Shown here: in pieces, positions 9,019 through 19,420 of the stretch
Layout of the letters: every line of letters begins with the position of its first letter
How positions within the stretch are numbered: position 1 is the stretch's first letter
Source: Bacteroidota bacterium
GTDB lineage: Bacteria; Bacteroidota; Bacteroidia; AKYH767-A; OLB10
Reading direction: 5' to 3'
Assembly (NCBI GenBank): GCA_016714535.1
Contig: JADKDR010000013.1
Span: forward strand, 62,001 to 126,000
DNA length: 64,000 nt
Position numbers and translations under genes: made by a program
Notes under the pieces: model-generated
The model's input: the letters and a program-made list of their open reading frames with translations, nothing else
Database searches by the model: none
Told to the model about the DNA's origin: nothing

Positions 9019-9767
9019 TATTTTTTAGAAACAATCATTCGCTTGGTAAAGGTTCTTACTCCATTACTTAGCGAATACATATATACACCGGGAGTAAAAT
9101 CGTTGGCTTCCAATTTTAATATGTTTTTGCCTGCCTCTGTAAGTATGGTTTTGCGCAATACTTCTTTGCCGAGCAAGTTGTACACTTTAAATTCAAGAGA
9201 GCTTTCAATAGGTGTATTGAAGGTGATATTGGTAATTGAGTTAAAAGGATTTGGCTCATTTTGCATCATTTCAAATCTTCCGCTATTGAGGTTGTTTATG
9301 CTGTTGGGGCCGGCTATGCTGATGATGTAATAATCAATCGTATCAATTTGTGCTGGCAATTGAAAACTGCCGATTAAGGTATGTGCACGAGTGCTTGTGA
9401 CAGCCTTCATTTGATAGCTGCCTGCCGCAGTAGGTATGCCATCAATTAGGATACAGCCATTGGTTCCTCCAAGAAATTTGCAAGTTGAAGGATTACATGC
9501 AGAAGATAAACCGGGCGGCAAACTGGACACTGACAAAAGTGTGATAGAATCAACCACTATTTGAACACCGAGAAGCGAAGTATCTAAGGGTACCCGAATT
9601 TGAATTACTTCGCTATAGGGATCGCCAACCATACCTGGTGCAAGGCCCGTAGCGCTGTCAGGATAAATGCCCGGAATGGTAATGTTAGGGTCAGGAATAC
9701 ATTGTGAGTAAGAAAGTTGAACACTGAAAATAAAACATGCAACAACTGTAAGTAGAAATTTATTCAT
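9018..9767 (-). CDS. Secreted protein with T9SS type A sorting domain
   Basis: A 249-residue protein with signal peptide (MNKFLLTVVACFIFSVQLSYSQ). The central part is an unrecognised beta-rich domain with several cysteines. The last 80 residues form a type A sorting domain: NEPNPFNSITNITF, LEFKVYNLLGKEV, TPGVYMYSL, ending in a basic KRMIVSKK. Such domains direct secretion across the outer membrane and are then removed. It heads a two-gene transcript with rnz, overlapping it by one base; the functional connection, if any, is unclear. Confidence 0.85.
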   Translation of the reverse strand: MNKFLLTVVACFIFSVQLSYSQCIPDPNITIPGIYPDSATGLAPGMVGDPYSEVIQIRVPLDTSLLGVQIVVDSITLLSVSSLPPGLSSACNPSTCKFLGGTNGCILIDGIPTAAGSYQMKAVTSTRAHTLIGSFQLPAQIDTIDYYIISIAGPNSINNLNSGRFEMMQNEPNPFNSITNITFNTPIESSLEFKVYNLLGKEVLRKTILTEAGKNILKLEANDFTPGVYMYSLSNGVRTFTKRMIVSKK

Positions 9768-9800
9768 TGGTTTAAAGAAGTTTTCAATTTTTTAGTGGGG

Positions 9801-9831
9801 CTAAAGTATTATTTGATTTCATTATATGCAA
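9801..9831 (-). promoter_or_regulatory. Promoter of the T9SS protein / rnz transcript
   Basis: On the minus strand TTG (9831-9829), a 20-base spacer, then TACTTTAG (9808-9801), one mismatch from TAnnTTTG. It lies 34 bases upstream of the ATG at 9767. Confidence 0.5.
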
Positions 9832-9997
9832 ATTATTAAGTTTTGCAAATTAAAAGAAGTCTATAATTACTAATACGTATGTCAGTTTCAATTTGTTAGC
9901 CATACTTTCATAATAAAGATCATGCTATCAGCTTTTGAAACAAATACTTGATAAAATTGTTTAGGAGGCTATAAAAATGTAATTCGTTTTTGAGCGC

Positions 9998-10005
9998 TAT
10001 ATTTG
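9998..10005 (+). promoter_or_regulatory. -7 promoter element of hutU
   Basis: TATATTTG fits TAnnTTTG exactly and sits 17 bases before the ATG. No TTG lies at the usual distance upstream, so the promoter may need an activator or be weak. Confidence 0.45.
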
Positions 10006-10022
10006 CAAAAAAATCTTTAGTG

Positions 10023-11699
10023 ATGATAACCACCAATAATAAGATAGATATAAAGGAATTAAAAACTCCTACAGGAACCCAATTAAGCTGTAAGGGATGG
10101 GTACAAGAAGCTGCTTTGCGCATGCTTTATAACAATCTTGACCCGGATGTGGCCGAGCGTCCCGAAGATTTGATAGTATATGGAGGTACCGGTAAAGCAG
10201 CTCGTAATAAAGAAGCGTTTGAATTAATAGTAAAGGCGCTTAAGGATCTTAATGAAGATGAGACGTTGTTAGTACAATCTGGCAAGCCGGTTGGAATATT
10301 ACCAACACATAAGGATGCCCCACGTGTAATTATTGCCAATTCTCATTTAGTCCCACATTGGGCTAATTGGGATTATTTCAGAGAACTTGAAGCCAAAGGA
10401 TTAATCATGTATGGACAGATGACTGCCGGATCATGGATATATATTGGCTCTCAAGGCATTGTTCAAGGTACGTATGAAACGTATGCCGAAGTAGCGCGAC
10501 AGCACTTTGGGGGCTCGTTACATCACACCTTAAATGTTACTGGTGGGTTAGGAGGCATGGGCGGAGCTCAACCCCTTGCCATTACTATGAACGAAGGAGT
10601 TTGTTTGGCTGCAGATGTCGAAGAATGGCGCATCCGCAAACGACTTGAAACAAAATACATTGACGAAATTGGCTTTAACATTGATGAGGCTATTGATGCT
10701 GCATTGCAGTACAAAAAGGAGGGCAAAGCCATTAGTATTGGTGTTGTTTGCAATGTTGTTGACTTACTGCAACGACTGGCAGACCGCAACATTATTCCTG
10801 ATACATTAACAGACCAAACATCTGCACATGATGAGCTGGTAGGCTATTTCCCGCAAAATTTGAGTGTAGAACAAGCCAAAATTTTGCGTGAGCAAAATCC
10901 AAAAGAGTATATACGGCTTTCAAAGTTAACAATGGTGGCCCATGTGGAGTTGATGTTACAACTTCAAAAGAAAGGTGCTGTTACCTTTGACTATGGAAAT
11001 AATCTTCGAGGACAGGCATTTGCTATGGGTTTAAAAAATGCTTTTGATTTTCCCGGATTTGTACCTGCATATATAAGACCATTATTTTGCGAAGGCAAAG
11101 GTCCTTTCCGTTGGGCCGCATTATCAGGAGACCCTGATGATATTCGTGTAACTGACGAAACCATTTTGAGCTTGTTTCCTGAAAATGAGTCTTTGCATCG
11201 ATGGATAAAAATGGCTCAGGAACGCATTGCATTTCAAGGTTTACCGGCACGCATTTGTTGGTTAGGGCAAGGTGAGCGCGAAAAAGCAGGGCTTGCTTTT
11301 AACGAGTTGGTACGCACTGGTAAAGTAAAGGCACCAATTGTTATTGGCCGCGATCATCTCGACTGTGGTAGTGTGGCATCGCCCAATCGCGAAACCGAAG
11401 CCATGAAAGATGGCAGCGATGCTATTGCCGATTGGCCCATATTAAATGCATTAATAAATACGGCCGGAGGAGCAAGTTGGGTATCGTTACATCATGGTGG
11501 TGGAGTAGGTATTGGTTATAGCATACATGCAGGTATGGTTATAGTTGCAGATGGCACTGATGATGCCGCACGCAGACTTAAGCGCGTATTGCACAACGAT
11601 CCGGCAATGGGTGTTATCCGTCATTTAGATGCCGGATATGATATTGCTGCCGACACTGCACGTAAACATCGACTTAATATTAACGAACGGTTGAAGTAA
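10023..11699 (+). CDS. hutU: Urocanate hydratase
   Basis: A 558-residue urocanase, the second enzyme of histidine degradation, converting urocanate to imidazolone propionate with NAD+ as electrophile. Characteristic segments include PTGTQLSCKGWVQEAALRML near the N-terminus, IVYGGTGKAARN, the nucleotide-binding GGLGGMGGAQPLA, and the C-terminal DHLDCGSVASPNRETE and GGASWVSLHHGGGVGIGYS. I use ATG 10023: a TATATTTG promoter box ends at 10005, only 17 bases before, so the TTG at 9990 lies upstream of the likely transcript start. The leader would be about 10 bases. hutH lies about 45 kb away; no other hut gene is adjacent. Confidence 0.96.
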   Translation: MITTNNKIDIKELKTPTGTQLSCKGWVQEAALRMLYNNLDPDVAERPEDLIVYGGTGKAARNKEAFELIVKALKDLNEDETLLVQSGKPVGILPTHKDAPRVIIANSHLVPHWANWDYFRELEAKGLIMYGQMTAGSWIYIGSQGIVQGTYETYAEVARQHFGGSLHHTLNVTGGLGGMGGAQPLAITMNEGVCLAADVEEWRIRKRLETKYIDEIGFNIDEAIDAALQYKKEGKAISIGVVCNVVDLLQRLADRNIIPDTLTDQTSAHDELVGYFPQNLSVEQAKILREQNPKEYIRLSKLTMVAHVELMLQLQKKGAVTFDYGNNLRGQAFAMGLKNAFDFPGFVPAYIRPLFCEGKGPFRWAALSGDPDDIRVTDETILSLFPENESLHRWIKMAQERIAFQGLPARICWLGQGEREKAGLAFNELVRTGKVKAPIVIGRDHLDCGSVASPNRETEAMKDGSDAIADWPILNALINTAGGASWVSLHHGGGVGIGYSIHAGMVIVADGTDDAARRLKRVLHNDPAMGVIRHLDAGYDIAADTARKHRLNINERLK

Positions 11700-11800
11700 T
11701 AAAACTATTGGTGGTGAGTTGGTGATTACACCATATATATCAATAGTGACAGTCTTCTGCGGCAATTGTCTATTTACTTATAGGGTGTCCTTAACCAAAA

Positions 11801-11830
11801 ACTAACCTACAAGGTTAGTACACTATTTTT
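11801..11830 (+). terminator. Probable terminator after hutU
   Basis: Arms ACTAACCT and AGGTTAGT with a 3-base loop (11801-11819) are followed by a short T-run at 11826-11830. It lies about 100 bases past the hutU stop. Confidence 0.5.
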
Positions 11831-11866
11831 CATTTATTACATCTTATACTACTTTAGCCGCCCAAT

Positions 11867-13927
11867 ATGATTTTGCTTGCACTAAACTTTTTATTTCCAG
11901 GCTTTGCCTGGGCACTGCTGGCGATTGCAATTCCAATTATTATTCACCTTTTTAATTTTCGAAGATTTAAAAAGGTTCCCTTTACCAATGTGAAAATGTT
12001 GAAAGAGATAAAGGAGGAGACCAATTCGCACAGACGCATCAAACATTTACTAACCTTAGCTGCGCGTATACTTGCAGTAAGCGCTTTGGTACTTGCATTT
12101 ATGCAGCCATACATACCTGTAACCAATGCCATGGTGCAAAGTGCCGAAAGGGTGGTAAGTGTTTTTGTAGACAATTCATTCAGCATGGACCTGGCTGGCA
12201 AGGAGGGCACACAATTGCAGCAGGCAGTAAGCAAGGCCAAAGATTTATCGTTGGCTTATCGCCCAAGCGATAAGTTTCAATTGCTAACCAATGATTTTAA
12301 TGCCATACAACAACGCTTGATTAGCCGCGAAGAATTTATAGAACAACTGGATCAGGTAAAAACTACAACTACTTCGAGAAGCTTGCGTGAGATTTATTTG
12401 CGTCAGCAAGAAGCTTTGCATGCTGCAGGCAATGCAAGTATGATCAGTTATATCATCAGCGATTTTCAAAAGTCAGCATTTGACTTTACAAACTTTACCG
12501 CTGATACCGCTGTACGCACCTCACTTATACATCTGCCTTCGCAAAGTATTAGCAATGTGTATATCGATACCGCATGGATGGAGAATCCGCTCATACGCAT
12601 TAATCAGCCGGTTAATTTGCATGTAGTTGTGCGTAACTCCGGAGAGAAGGATTTAGAAAATATTCCACTAAAGTTATTTGTAAATAATACCCAACGTTCG
12701 CTGGCAAGTGTAAACATACCTGCTGGCATGGCGGTTACTTCAATTTTAAATTTTAGTTCTACTACTGGCGGGCTGCAACGTTGCGACCTTGGCATTACTG
12801 ATTTTCCTATCACCTTTGACGATCACTATTATTTTAGCTTTGAAATTATTGAAAAAACTAACGTAGCTATTATTAATAATCAAGCACCTTCTCCTTATCT
12901 TCAAAGTGTTTTCAAAGCCGACTCTTCTTTCCAAATAATTAATCAGCTTGCTTCGCAAATTAATTATGATATTATCTCTAAAAGCGATGTGGTCATATTA
13001 AACGGGATTGTCAATCCCACCACGGGGTTATCTGCCGAGTTAAAAAAGTTTTCGGATGGTGGTGCAACAATCGTTGTTTTTCCTGACTCAGCCTCGGATA
13101 TAAATGCGACCAACCAGCTATTGGGTAACCTTGGTGCCGATCAGTTAACATCCTGGACAAGCATTAGCGATAAAGTTTCAAAAATCGATTTGCAAAATCC
13201 GTTATTTAAATCCGTTTTCGACCGTGTGCCTGATAATATGGACCTGCCTATAGTAAGCGGATTTTTTGCCACGATACAAAACTCTACTTCGAAGCGCGAA
13301 CCCATTTTGCAATTGCAAAATGGAATACCCTTACTTGCCAAGTATTCAAATGGAAGCGGGCAAACCTATGTGTTTACTACTACACTTAGCAGTGCAAACA
13401 GCAACCTTGTAAATCATGCACTTTTTGCACCTATAATGTATCGAATTGCTTTGTTAATTAACAGATACCGCGAGCCTAGCTATATTATTGGCCGCGATCA
13501 GTTTGTTTCGATTGATAAAAATGCAGTGAGTGGCGAAGAAGTATTTCATATCGTAAATCAGAAAAATAGCTTCGATATCATTCCACAACATCAAAGTGGC
13601 TCTACTGCTTTAACCATTTTCTTTAGCGACCAACTCAAGCATGCAGGTAATTACGATATCATCTTACGCGATAAGGCAGTGGCAAGTGTTGCCTTTAATT
13701 ATAACAAGAGCGAGTCGCTACTGCAGTATTATAGTGCGGATGAACTCACTGAACAATTAGAAAAAAACAACATCCAAAGTATTTCGTTGCTCGAAAATGT
13801 AGATGCAGGTATCAGCAAACTGATAAATGAACAAAGCGAAGGAATTAAACTCTGGAAATATTGTATCATTGCAGCGCTTCTGTTTTTTGCTGTCGAAATA
13901 TTAATTTTAAGATTGTGGAAGGCCTGA
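11867..13927 (+). CDS. BatA-like membrane protein with degenerate VWA domain
   Basis: A 686-residue protein. The N-terminal BatA domain has two membrane helices framing the classic FAWALLAIAIPIIIHLFNFR...FTNVKML. A von Willebrand A-like region follows with the MIDAS-type motif FVDNSFSMD (about residue 104). A long periplasmic region and a final helix (about 665-683) close the protein. The family is widespread in Bacteroidota and associated with envelope or stress functions, but no reaction is established. The next gene overlaps its 3' end by 13 bases if it starts at GTG, and the same gene pair is a recurring arrangement in this phylum. Confidence 0.85.
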   Translation: MILLALNFLFPGFAWALLAIAIPIIIHLFNFRRFKKVPFTNVKMLKEIKEETNSHRRIKHLLTLAARILAVSALVLAFMQPYIPVTNAMVQSAERVVSVFVDNSFSMDLAGKEGTQLQQAVSKAKDLSLAYRPSDKFQLLTNDFNAIQQRLISREEFIEQLDQVKTTTTSRSLREIYLRQQEALHAAGNASMISYIISDFQKSAFDFTNFTADTAVRTSLIHLPSQSISNVYIDTAWMENPLIRINQPVNLHVVVRNSGEKDLENIPLKLFVNNTQRSLASVNIPAGMAVTSILNFSSTTGGLQRCDLGITDFPITFDDHYYFSFEIIEKTNVAIINNQAPSPYLQSVFKADSSFQIINQLASQINYDIISKSDVVILNGIVNPTTGLSAELKKFSDGGATIVVFPDSASDINATNQLLGNLGADQLTSWTSISDKVSKIDLQNPLFKSVFDRVPDNMDLPIVSGFFATIQNSTSKREPILQLQNGIPLLAKYSNGSGQTYVFTTTLSSANSNLVNHALFAPIMYRIALLINRYREPSYIIGRDQFVSIDKNAVSGEEVFHIVNQKNSFDIIPQHQSGSTALTIFFSDQLKHAGNYDIILRDKAVASVAFNYNKSESLLQYYSADELTEQLEKNNIQSISLLENVDAGISKLINEQSEGIKLWKYCIIAALLFFAVEILILRLWKA

Positions 13928-15192
13928 AACTACTGATTAAAAAAGTACAAGTAATTGATTCAAATTCTCCCTATAACGGGCAACTTGCAGATATTTTAAT
14001 TGAAGGCAACAGAGTTACTGCCATCAACCAAATTCCCAAAGGAACATACGATAAACTCGAAGGCAATGGCCTTTATCTTTCTCCGGGGTGGATTGATATG
14101 CGTGTAAATTGTTGCGAACCCGGTATGGAACATAAAGAAGATATTGCAAGTGCTTGCGAAGCCGCTTTGCATGGAGGCTTTTGTAAAATACTTGCTATGC
14201 CAACTACCTTGCCTGTAGCAGATAATAAGGCTACCATCCAATTCATGATAAATGCTGGCTTCAATAAGCACGTAACGTTACTGCCTGCCGGCAGCATAAC
14301 CATGAAGCAAGATGGAAAAGAACTAGCCGAAATGCTTGATATGAAACACGGAGGTGCAGTAGCTTTTACTGATTATAAAAATTCTGTTACAGATGCTTTG
14401 GTGATGAAACTTGCATTAACCTATTCTAAAAACATTGAAACCTTAATAATGCATCACCCGTTGAACAAGTCGCTCAGTAATCATAGTAACTGTATAAACG
14501 AGAGCGCAAATACGATGCAACTGGGTTTCAAAGGCTCGCCAGCACTGGCAGAAGCATTAATGCTACAGCGCGATATAGAATTGCTTAGCTATACCGGTGG
14601 TAGGCTGCATGTGTGCGGAGTTTCATGCAAGGAGAGTGTGGAAATGATTGCCCAAGCTAAAGCTCGGGGATTAAGCATAACATGTGATGTATGTATTCAT
14701 AATTTGATTTTGGATGATAGTAAGCTTGCCGAATTTGATTCAAACTACAAAGTAAATCCACCACTTCGCAGCACAGGTGATATTGTTGCACTTATACAAG
14801 GTGTGAATGATGATACGATAGATGCCATAGTAAGCGACCATAGCCCACAAGATATCGAAAGTAAAAAAGTTGAATTTGAATTTGCATCACCGGGAATGAT
14901 TGGAACTCAGATTTTATTTGCATTATACAATACCTATTTGTCAGATACTATTTCCCTTGAAAAATTTATTCAAAAAATAACTCATGGCCCTTCGAACATA
15001 TTAAGCTTAACCGAAAATAAATTAGAGATGGGACAAGAAGCTGTGTTTACAATCTTTCAGGCAACGGATAAATGGACATTTGATGCTGCAACAAATAAGA
15101 GCAAAAGCAATAATTCGCCTTTTATTAATAAGGAACTGAAAGGTAAAGCAGTGGCCATTATAAACAAAGGAAAACTTGTAAGAGTTGATTAA
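13915..15192 (+). CDS. Dihydroorotase homologue lacking the HxH metal motif
   Basis: A 425-residue amidohydrolase-fold protein related to dihydroorotase (PyrC). Active enzymes have an HxH zinc motif before REPG; here the equivalent is DMRVNCCEPGMEHKED, with Arg and Asn where the two His should be. Later landmarks are kept in modified form (MPTTLPVADN, CDVCIHNLILDD, VSDHSPQD). It is therefore probably a non-catalytic PyrC-like protein, perhaps a partner of aspartate carbamoyltransferase, as known for some pseudo-dihydroorotases; that role is inference. No ATG begins the conserved region. GTG 13915, overlapping the upstream gene, gives VEGLKLLIKK and is the best start; CTG 13924 is an alternative. 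Confidence 0.85.
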   Translation: MEGLKLLIKKVQVIDSNSPYNGQLADILIEGNRVTAINQIPKGTYDKLEGNGLYLSPGWIDMRVNCCEPGMEHKEDIASACEAALHGGFCKILAMPTTLPVADNKATIQFMINAGFNKHVTLLPAGSITMKQDGKELAEMLDMKHGGAVAFTDYKNSVTDALVMKLALTYSKNIETLIMHHPLNKSLSNHSNCINESANTMQLGFKGSPALAEALMLQRDIELLSYTGGRLHVCGVSCKESVEMIAQAKARGLSITCDVCIHNLILDDSKLAEFDSNYKVNPPLRSTGDIVALIQGVNDDTIDAIVSDHSPQDIESKKVEFEFASPGMIGTQILFALYNTYLSDTISLEKFIQKITHGPSNILSLTENKLEMGQEAVFTIFQATDKWTFDAATNKSKSNNSPFINKELKGKAVAIINKGKLVRVD

Positions 15193-15289
15193 TATTAATT
15201 TTTCCCGCTTGTGCGCAGCGTTGTTATCGAACCATTTTCCAAATCCATTCAAAAAATAAATCACCTAATTTTTTCGAAATAACTTATTA

Positions 15290-15985
15290 ATGTCGCAGCC
15301 AGAAGTACAATATCTTGATTGGGGTTTGATTGATTTTAAATCTGCCTGGGAGCGTCAAGAGCAATTATTGCAATCAATTATTGAGCGTAAAAAAAGCGAT
15401 CCATCATCCAACCTGAATGCTACCCCTCACTATTTTATTTTATGCGAGCATCCACATGTATATACTTTAGGAAAAAGTGGTGATGAAAAAAACTTGCTCG
15501 CCAATAGTGAGTTGCTCGACAAGCAAGGAGCAACATTTTATAAAATTAATCGCGGAGGAGATATTACCTATCATGGCCCGGGGCAACTAGTTGGTTACCC
15601 GATACTAAATCTCGATGATTTTTTTCATGATGTGCATCAGTATATGCGTTACCTTGAAGATGTAATTATTAAATCGCTAAGCGATTTTAATATTGCTAGT
15701 GAGCGCTATACCGGATTAACCGGAGTTTGGCTTGATGCCGAAAAACCTAACGCGCGAAAAATTTGCGCCATGGGTGTGCGCCTTTCGCGCTGGGTAACCA
15801 TGCATGGTTTTGCTCTTAATGTAAATACAAAGCTCGATTACTTTAGTAATATTGTTCCTTGTGGTATAACCGATAAAAAGGTTACCTCCATGCAGCAGGA
15901 GTTAAGCAGGCAGGTATCAATGGATGAAGTAAAACATGCTATCAGAAAAAATTTTGAATCGGTGTTTGGTGCTACCTTATGCTGA
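15290..15985 (+). CDS. lipB: Octanoyl-[acyl-carrier-protein]:protein N-octanoyltransferase LipB
   Basis: A 231-residue LipB. It transfers octanoyl groups from ACP to lipoyl domains, the first step of lipoate assembly. HPHVYTLGKSGDEKN, then RGGDITYHGPGQLVGYPI and the catalytic Lys/Cys pair (ARKICAMGVR and NIVPCGI) match the family. Length is normal. Its last 9 bases overlap the convergent GtrA gene. No lipA is in the window. Confidence 0.95.
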   Translation: MSQPEVQYLDWGLIDFKSAWERQEQLLQSIIERKKSDPSSNLNATPHYFILCEHPHVYTLGKSGDEKNLLANSELLDKQGATFYKINRGGDITYHGPGQLVGYPILNLDDFFHDVHQYMRYLEDVIIKSLSDFNIASERYTGLTGVWLDAEKPNARKICAMGVRLSRWVTMHGFALNVNTKLDYFSNIVPCGITDKKVTSMQQELSRQVSMDEVKHAIRKNFESVFGATLC

Positions 15986-16465
15986 TTTTTTTTTCTGGCG
16001 GTGTTGTCTGTGCTTAAGTTGTTTTTTGCTTACCATAAATGTAAAGAGTTTATGAAACATATAGCTAACCACACCAAGTGATAATGCCGAGAAAATACGC
16101 GCCACTGTAGGATACCACTCCAGCCTGTGAATAAGAAAACTCATTAAGCTATAATTTAAAAAAAATACTAAAAGCCCCACACTCACAAAGCGGAATAATT
16201 GCTTGTTTGTTTGTAAGCTCGATTCCTTAAATACGTAGTATTTGCTAATACCAAAATTAGTTACTAATCCACACGAGTAAGAAACAAACAATGCAATGGA
16301 AGGGGATGATACAGAAATGTAGTCTGTAATATCAAAAACGCGCATTTGCAGTACATAATGTAACATGATGTAGTACACCGAAATATCTACCACAGTTGCA
16401 ACTCCTGCAGCCACAAAGTAGCGGAATACACGCGACTTAAAAAACGTTTGAATGATGATGCGCAT
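15977..16465 (-). CDS. GtrA-family membrane protein
   Basis: A 162-residue protein with four predicted membrane segments and a basic tail. FRYFVAAGVATVVDISVYYIML and TNFGISKYYVF are hallmarks of the GtrA family, proposed to move polyprenyl-linked sugars across the membrane in polysaccharide modification. It is convergent with lipB and overlaps its end by 9 bases. A TACATTTG box (16484-16477) lies 12 bases before its ATG, implying a very short leader. Confidence 0.88.
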   Translation of the reverse strand: MRIIIQTFFKSRVFRYFVAAGVATVVDISVYYIMLHYVLQMRVFDITDYISVSSPSIALFVSYSCGLVTNFGISKYYVFKESSLQTNKQLFRFVSVGLLVFFLNYSLMSFLIHRLEWYPTVARIFSALSLGVVSYMFHKLFTFMVSKKQLKHRQHRQKKKSA

Positions 16466-16476
16466 AATAAAGCGCG

Positions 16477-16484
16477 CAAATGTA
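16477..16484 (-). promoter_or_regulatory. -7 promoter element of the GtrA gene
   Basis: TACATTTG on the minus strand, an exact TAnnTTTG match, 12 bases before the ATG. No clear -33 element. Confidence 0.4.
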
Positions 16485-16537
16485 AATTAATTTTGTTCTG
16501 AGCCTATTACCCGCGAAGATTGCCCTGCCAACTCCTT

Positions 16538-19298
16538 TTATTTAAGCAATGCATCTGACTGCGCTTTGGCTTTGCTCAAGATATCAGCGCACTTGGCATC
16601 TGTTTCTTCTTTCATTTTAGAACTTTTTATCCGTTTCTTTTTAAGTTCAGCAGCAGCTTTTTTGCAGCAATTTGTGCTAACGGATTTTTTGCTTCGGCAA
16701 CAAGCTTGTCAGCAGCTGCATATCCTTGCTTGCGCGCTGCTTCGGCAGCCGCATATCCTGCTTCGCGTAACGTCTTTACTTTAGCAGCTGCATCAGCCAA
16801 TATCTTGTCAGCTTCGGCACGCGCTTTTGCTTTGCCATCATCTACCTGGTCTTTAACCTTATCTTTTATTTCTGTCTTTACTGTTTCTACTACAGTTTTT
16901 CCGGTGTTCTTAAAGTTGGTGGTAACAATAGGTTTGCTCATAGAGCCTTTTATTAAAACATCAACCGGTACAGGATCGGGTAGTTTTACACTAATCCCGG
17001 TTGCCCCTGTTAATTTTGAAAGTGCACCTTGGGCCGCAGCCTGTGCAGTTGATCCCATGGTTGATAAGGGTACAGCCAAATTCATGGTATAATCCAAACT
17101 CTGGTCTATACCTGACGATCCTTGAATTTTGGCAGTAGTACCGGCAAGGCTTGTCTCAAATGGTTTCACACTTATACGCCCGTTGGCAACATCAAAAGAT
17201 AAATTTAAGTTGGCTAAAGAAAGTGATTTGTATTGATCCATTTTTAACTGGCTTGCAAGGCTCGACAGCGCATCAACATTATTCACCTTAACATTTTTTG
17301 ATTTTAATAATCCATAAGCTGACAAGGTGGTAAGATCAGGCATCATGTATTGGTCAAGATTTCCGCTTGCATCAAGTGTAGTACTGAATTTGCCAAGGCA
17401 CTTTTCCAATATCGGTGCAATTTTTCTTACCGTTATAAATGCCTGACTTGTTTGTAACAGGTCCCAGTCTATTATTTCCATCTTCATAGCAATGGCAGGT
17501 TTCTTAGGATTTTGAGGATTATAATTTCCATTAATTCTGAGTGTGCCATCCATCATGTTCATGGTTACATTTTCCATCATGGCCATTCCGTTGCGCAGTA
17601 TGATGGTGCCTTTTACATTGGTAATGTTGTGTTTGTCGTACAATAGTTTCTTAATGTCTGATACTAAAGTTATATCGAGGTTAAGCGGAATTTCAATTAC
17701 ACTAAGCGTAGTGGTATCGTTTGCAGGTGCTGACGATTCTGAATTGCTCATCCACTCATTTAGGTTAATATAGTCCGAAGCTATGTTGAAAGTACCTTTT
17801 AGTAACTCATCTTTTAAATAGTAGCCAAGCACATTATCAATGCTTCCATTAGCTTGTATGGTTGTTTTTTTGCTTCCTGCTATTACATTATTAAGTGTAA
17901 TATTTTTGGATTGAAAAGCATGGTCATCGTTTTAATAAATGCCGATGTATTGCTTGCCTTATCATCATAATTAAAGTCATTAATTTGTATAGTGCCAGCG
18001 GCATAAAAGGCCTCATATTTTTTTTGCTCAATGGATGCATAATTTCCCTTTGCTGTAAGATCTGCATCAATTAATCCATTAAGAGTAGTGCCTGACTCAA
18101 GAGGAATCATGTTTTTTATGCTACCCAGATTAAGTTTCCCTTTTAAGAATGCATCAATATTGGCATTGCTCACCGGGTTGGTTACGTACAAACGAGCATC
18201 CAATGGATTACCTCCCATTTCGAGATGCATTTTTTTCAAGTCAATAATGGTGTGGTCTGTTACTCCATCCGGATTAGTTATTTTCAAATCAACCAGCATG
18301 TTGTTTATTGATTGAGGCAGACCCGGGTATTTAAAATTACCCTTATCAATATTCAGGTTTAGCCCATACCCCGGCATTTGCTTGTCGTTATATATTCCTT
18401 TTACAAAACCATTCATGGCCAATTTTCCCGATGCAGTAACATCTTTGAACGAAGCAGAATAGACACCCGGAATAAGTGACATGAAACTTCTAAATTCATT
18501 CTTATTTACACCCCATTTTAAATCCATATCTATATCATTGCCTGGCATGGCCAACCAACCATCAACATGCAAGGGCAGGTCATTTACTGTAAGTGTGTTT
18601 TCTTTAAAAGTGAATTTGAAATTTTTCATATCCATATCGAGATCTGCATCTAACAGCGCTTTTGCTCCCGATAAGTATTTTATGCCACCATACCATGCAC
18701 TTGTTTTTGCAATCTCACTTTTTGTGCTTAACACAAAAAGGTCTTGGGTAAAGTCGCCCTTGCCTTGATGAAATACCCGATCGAGCACCATTTTGAAAGG
18801 AAGCGTTTGGTCATCATAAACAATCCGGCCATCGGTAATTTCATATTTTTCAAGATTGAGTTTATAAGCACCCGATTCAGTTGCCGGGGCTGCACTGCTA
18901 TCTTCTTTGGTAATGTTATAATTAGCTTTGCCATCTGGCAATACAAGTATATTGATAAAGGGCTTGGCAAGCGAAATGGAATTGATCGAAATATTGCTTC
19001 CTTTTAAAACACTCCATAGGCCGAGTTTTACGGTAAGATCATCTGCATATATTAATGTATCTCCTTCAAATTCGTTTTTGCCCGTTATGGATAAGGACTT
19101 AACCGACAACGAAAGGTTTGGAAAGGTTGTAAGTAGGGTAAGGTCAATATCTGAAAAATTTAATACTGCATTCAGGTTTTGGTTGGCCTCTGTTTTTATT
19201 GTATCTGCTATTTTACCTTTAAAAATAAATGGGATAGCGATTATAAATCCGATTAGTAAAATAAAAACCAGAGCAAGAATTTTGAATATGTTTTTCAT
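16538..19298 (-). CDS. Large AsmA-family protein (two frameshifts)
   Basis: Read through two indels, this is a 920-residue AsmA/TamB-related protein: an N-terminal membrane helix (ILALVFILLIGFIIAIPFIF), long repetitive beta-rich regions (TFPNLSLSVKSLSITG, KGKLNLGSIKNMIPLE) and an Ala/Lys-rich coiled C-terminus (KADKILADAAAKVK). The raw sequence breaks it at the T5 run 17903-17907, where one base is missing, and again at the T6 run 16658-16663, where one base is missing; the second repair extends the protein to a stop at 16540-16538 (ending KAQSDALLK). AsmA-like proteins are implicated in phospholipid transport and outer-membrane assembly. The gene stands alone. Confidence 0.85.
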
Positions 19299-19420
19299 AA
19301 TTAAATTAATAGTTGGGGTGCAAAAATATTTTTTATTCGCGATTAAACAGAAGAATACTAGCGTTAAAGAATACCTTATTTATCAGCGAAAATTAATTCC
19401 TTTGCAAGAAATTGAAGGAT

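Noticed and set aside
10127..10339. Antisense ORFs within hutU
   Set aside because: Several short minus-strand ORFs lie within a fully conserved urocanase frame and have no independent support.
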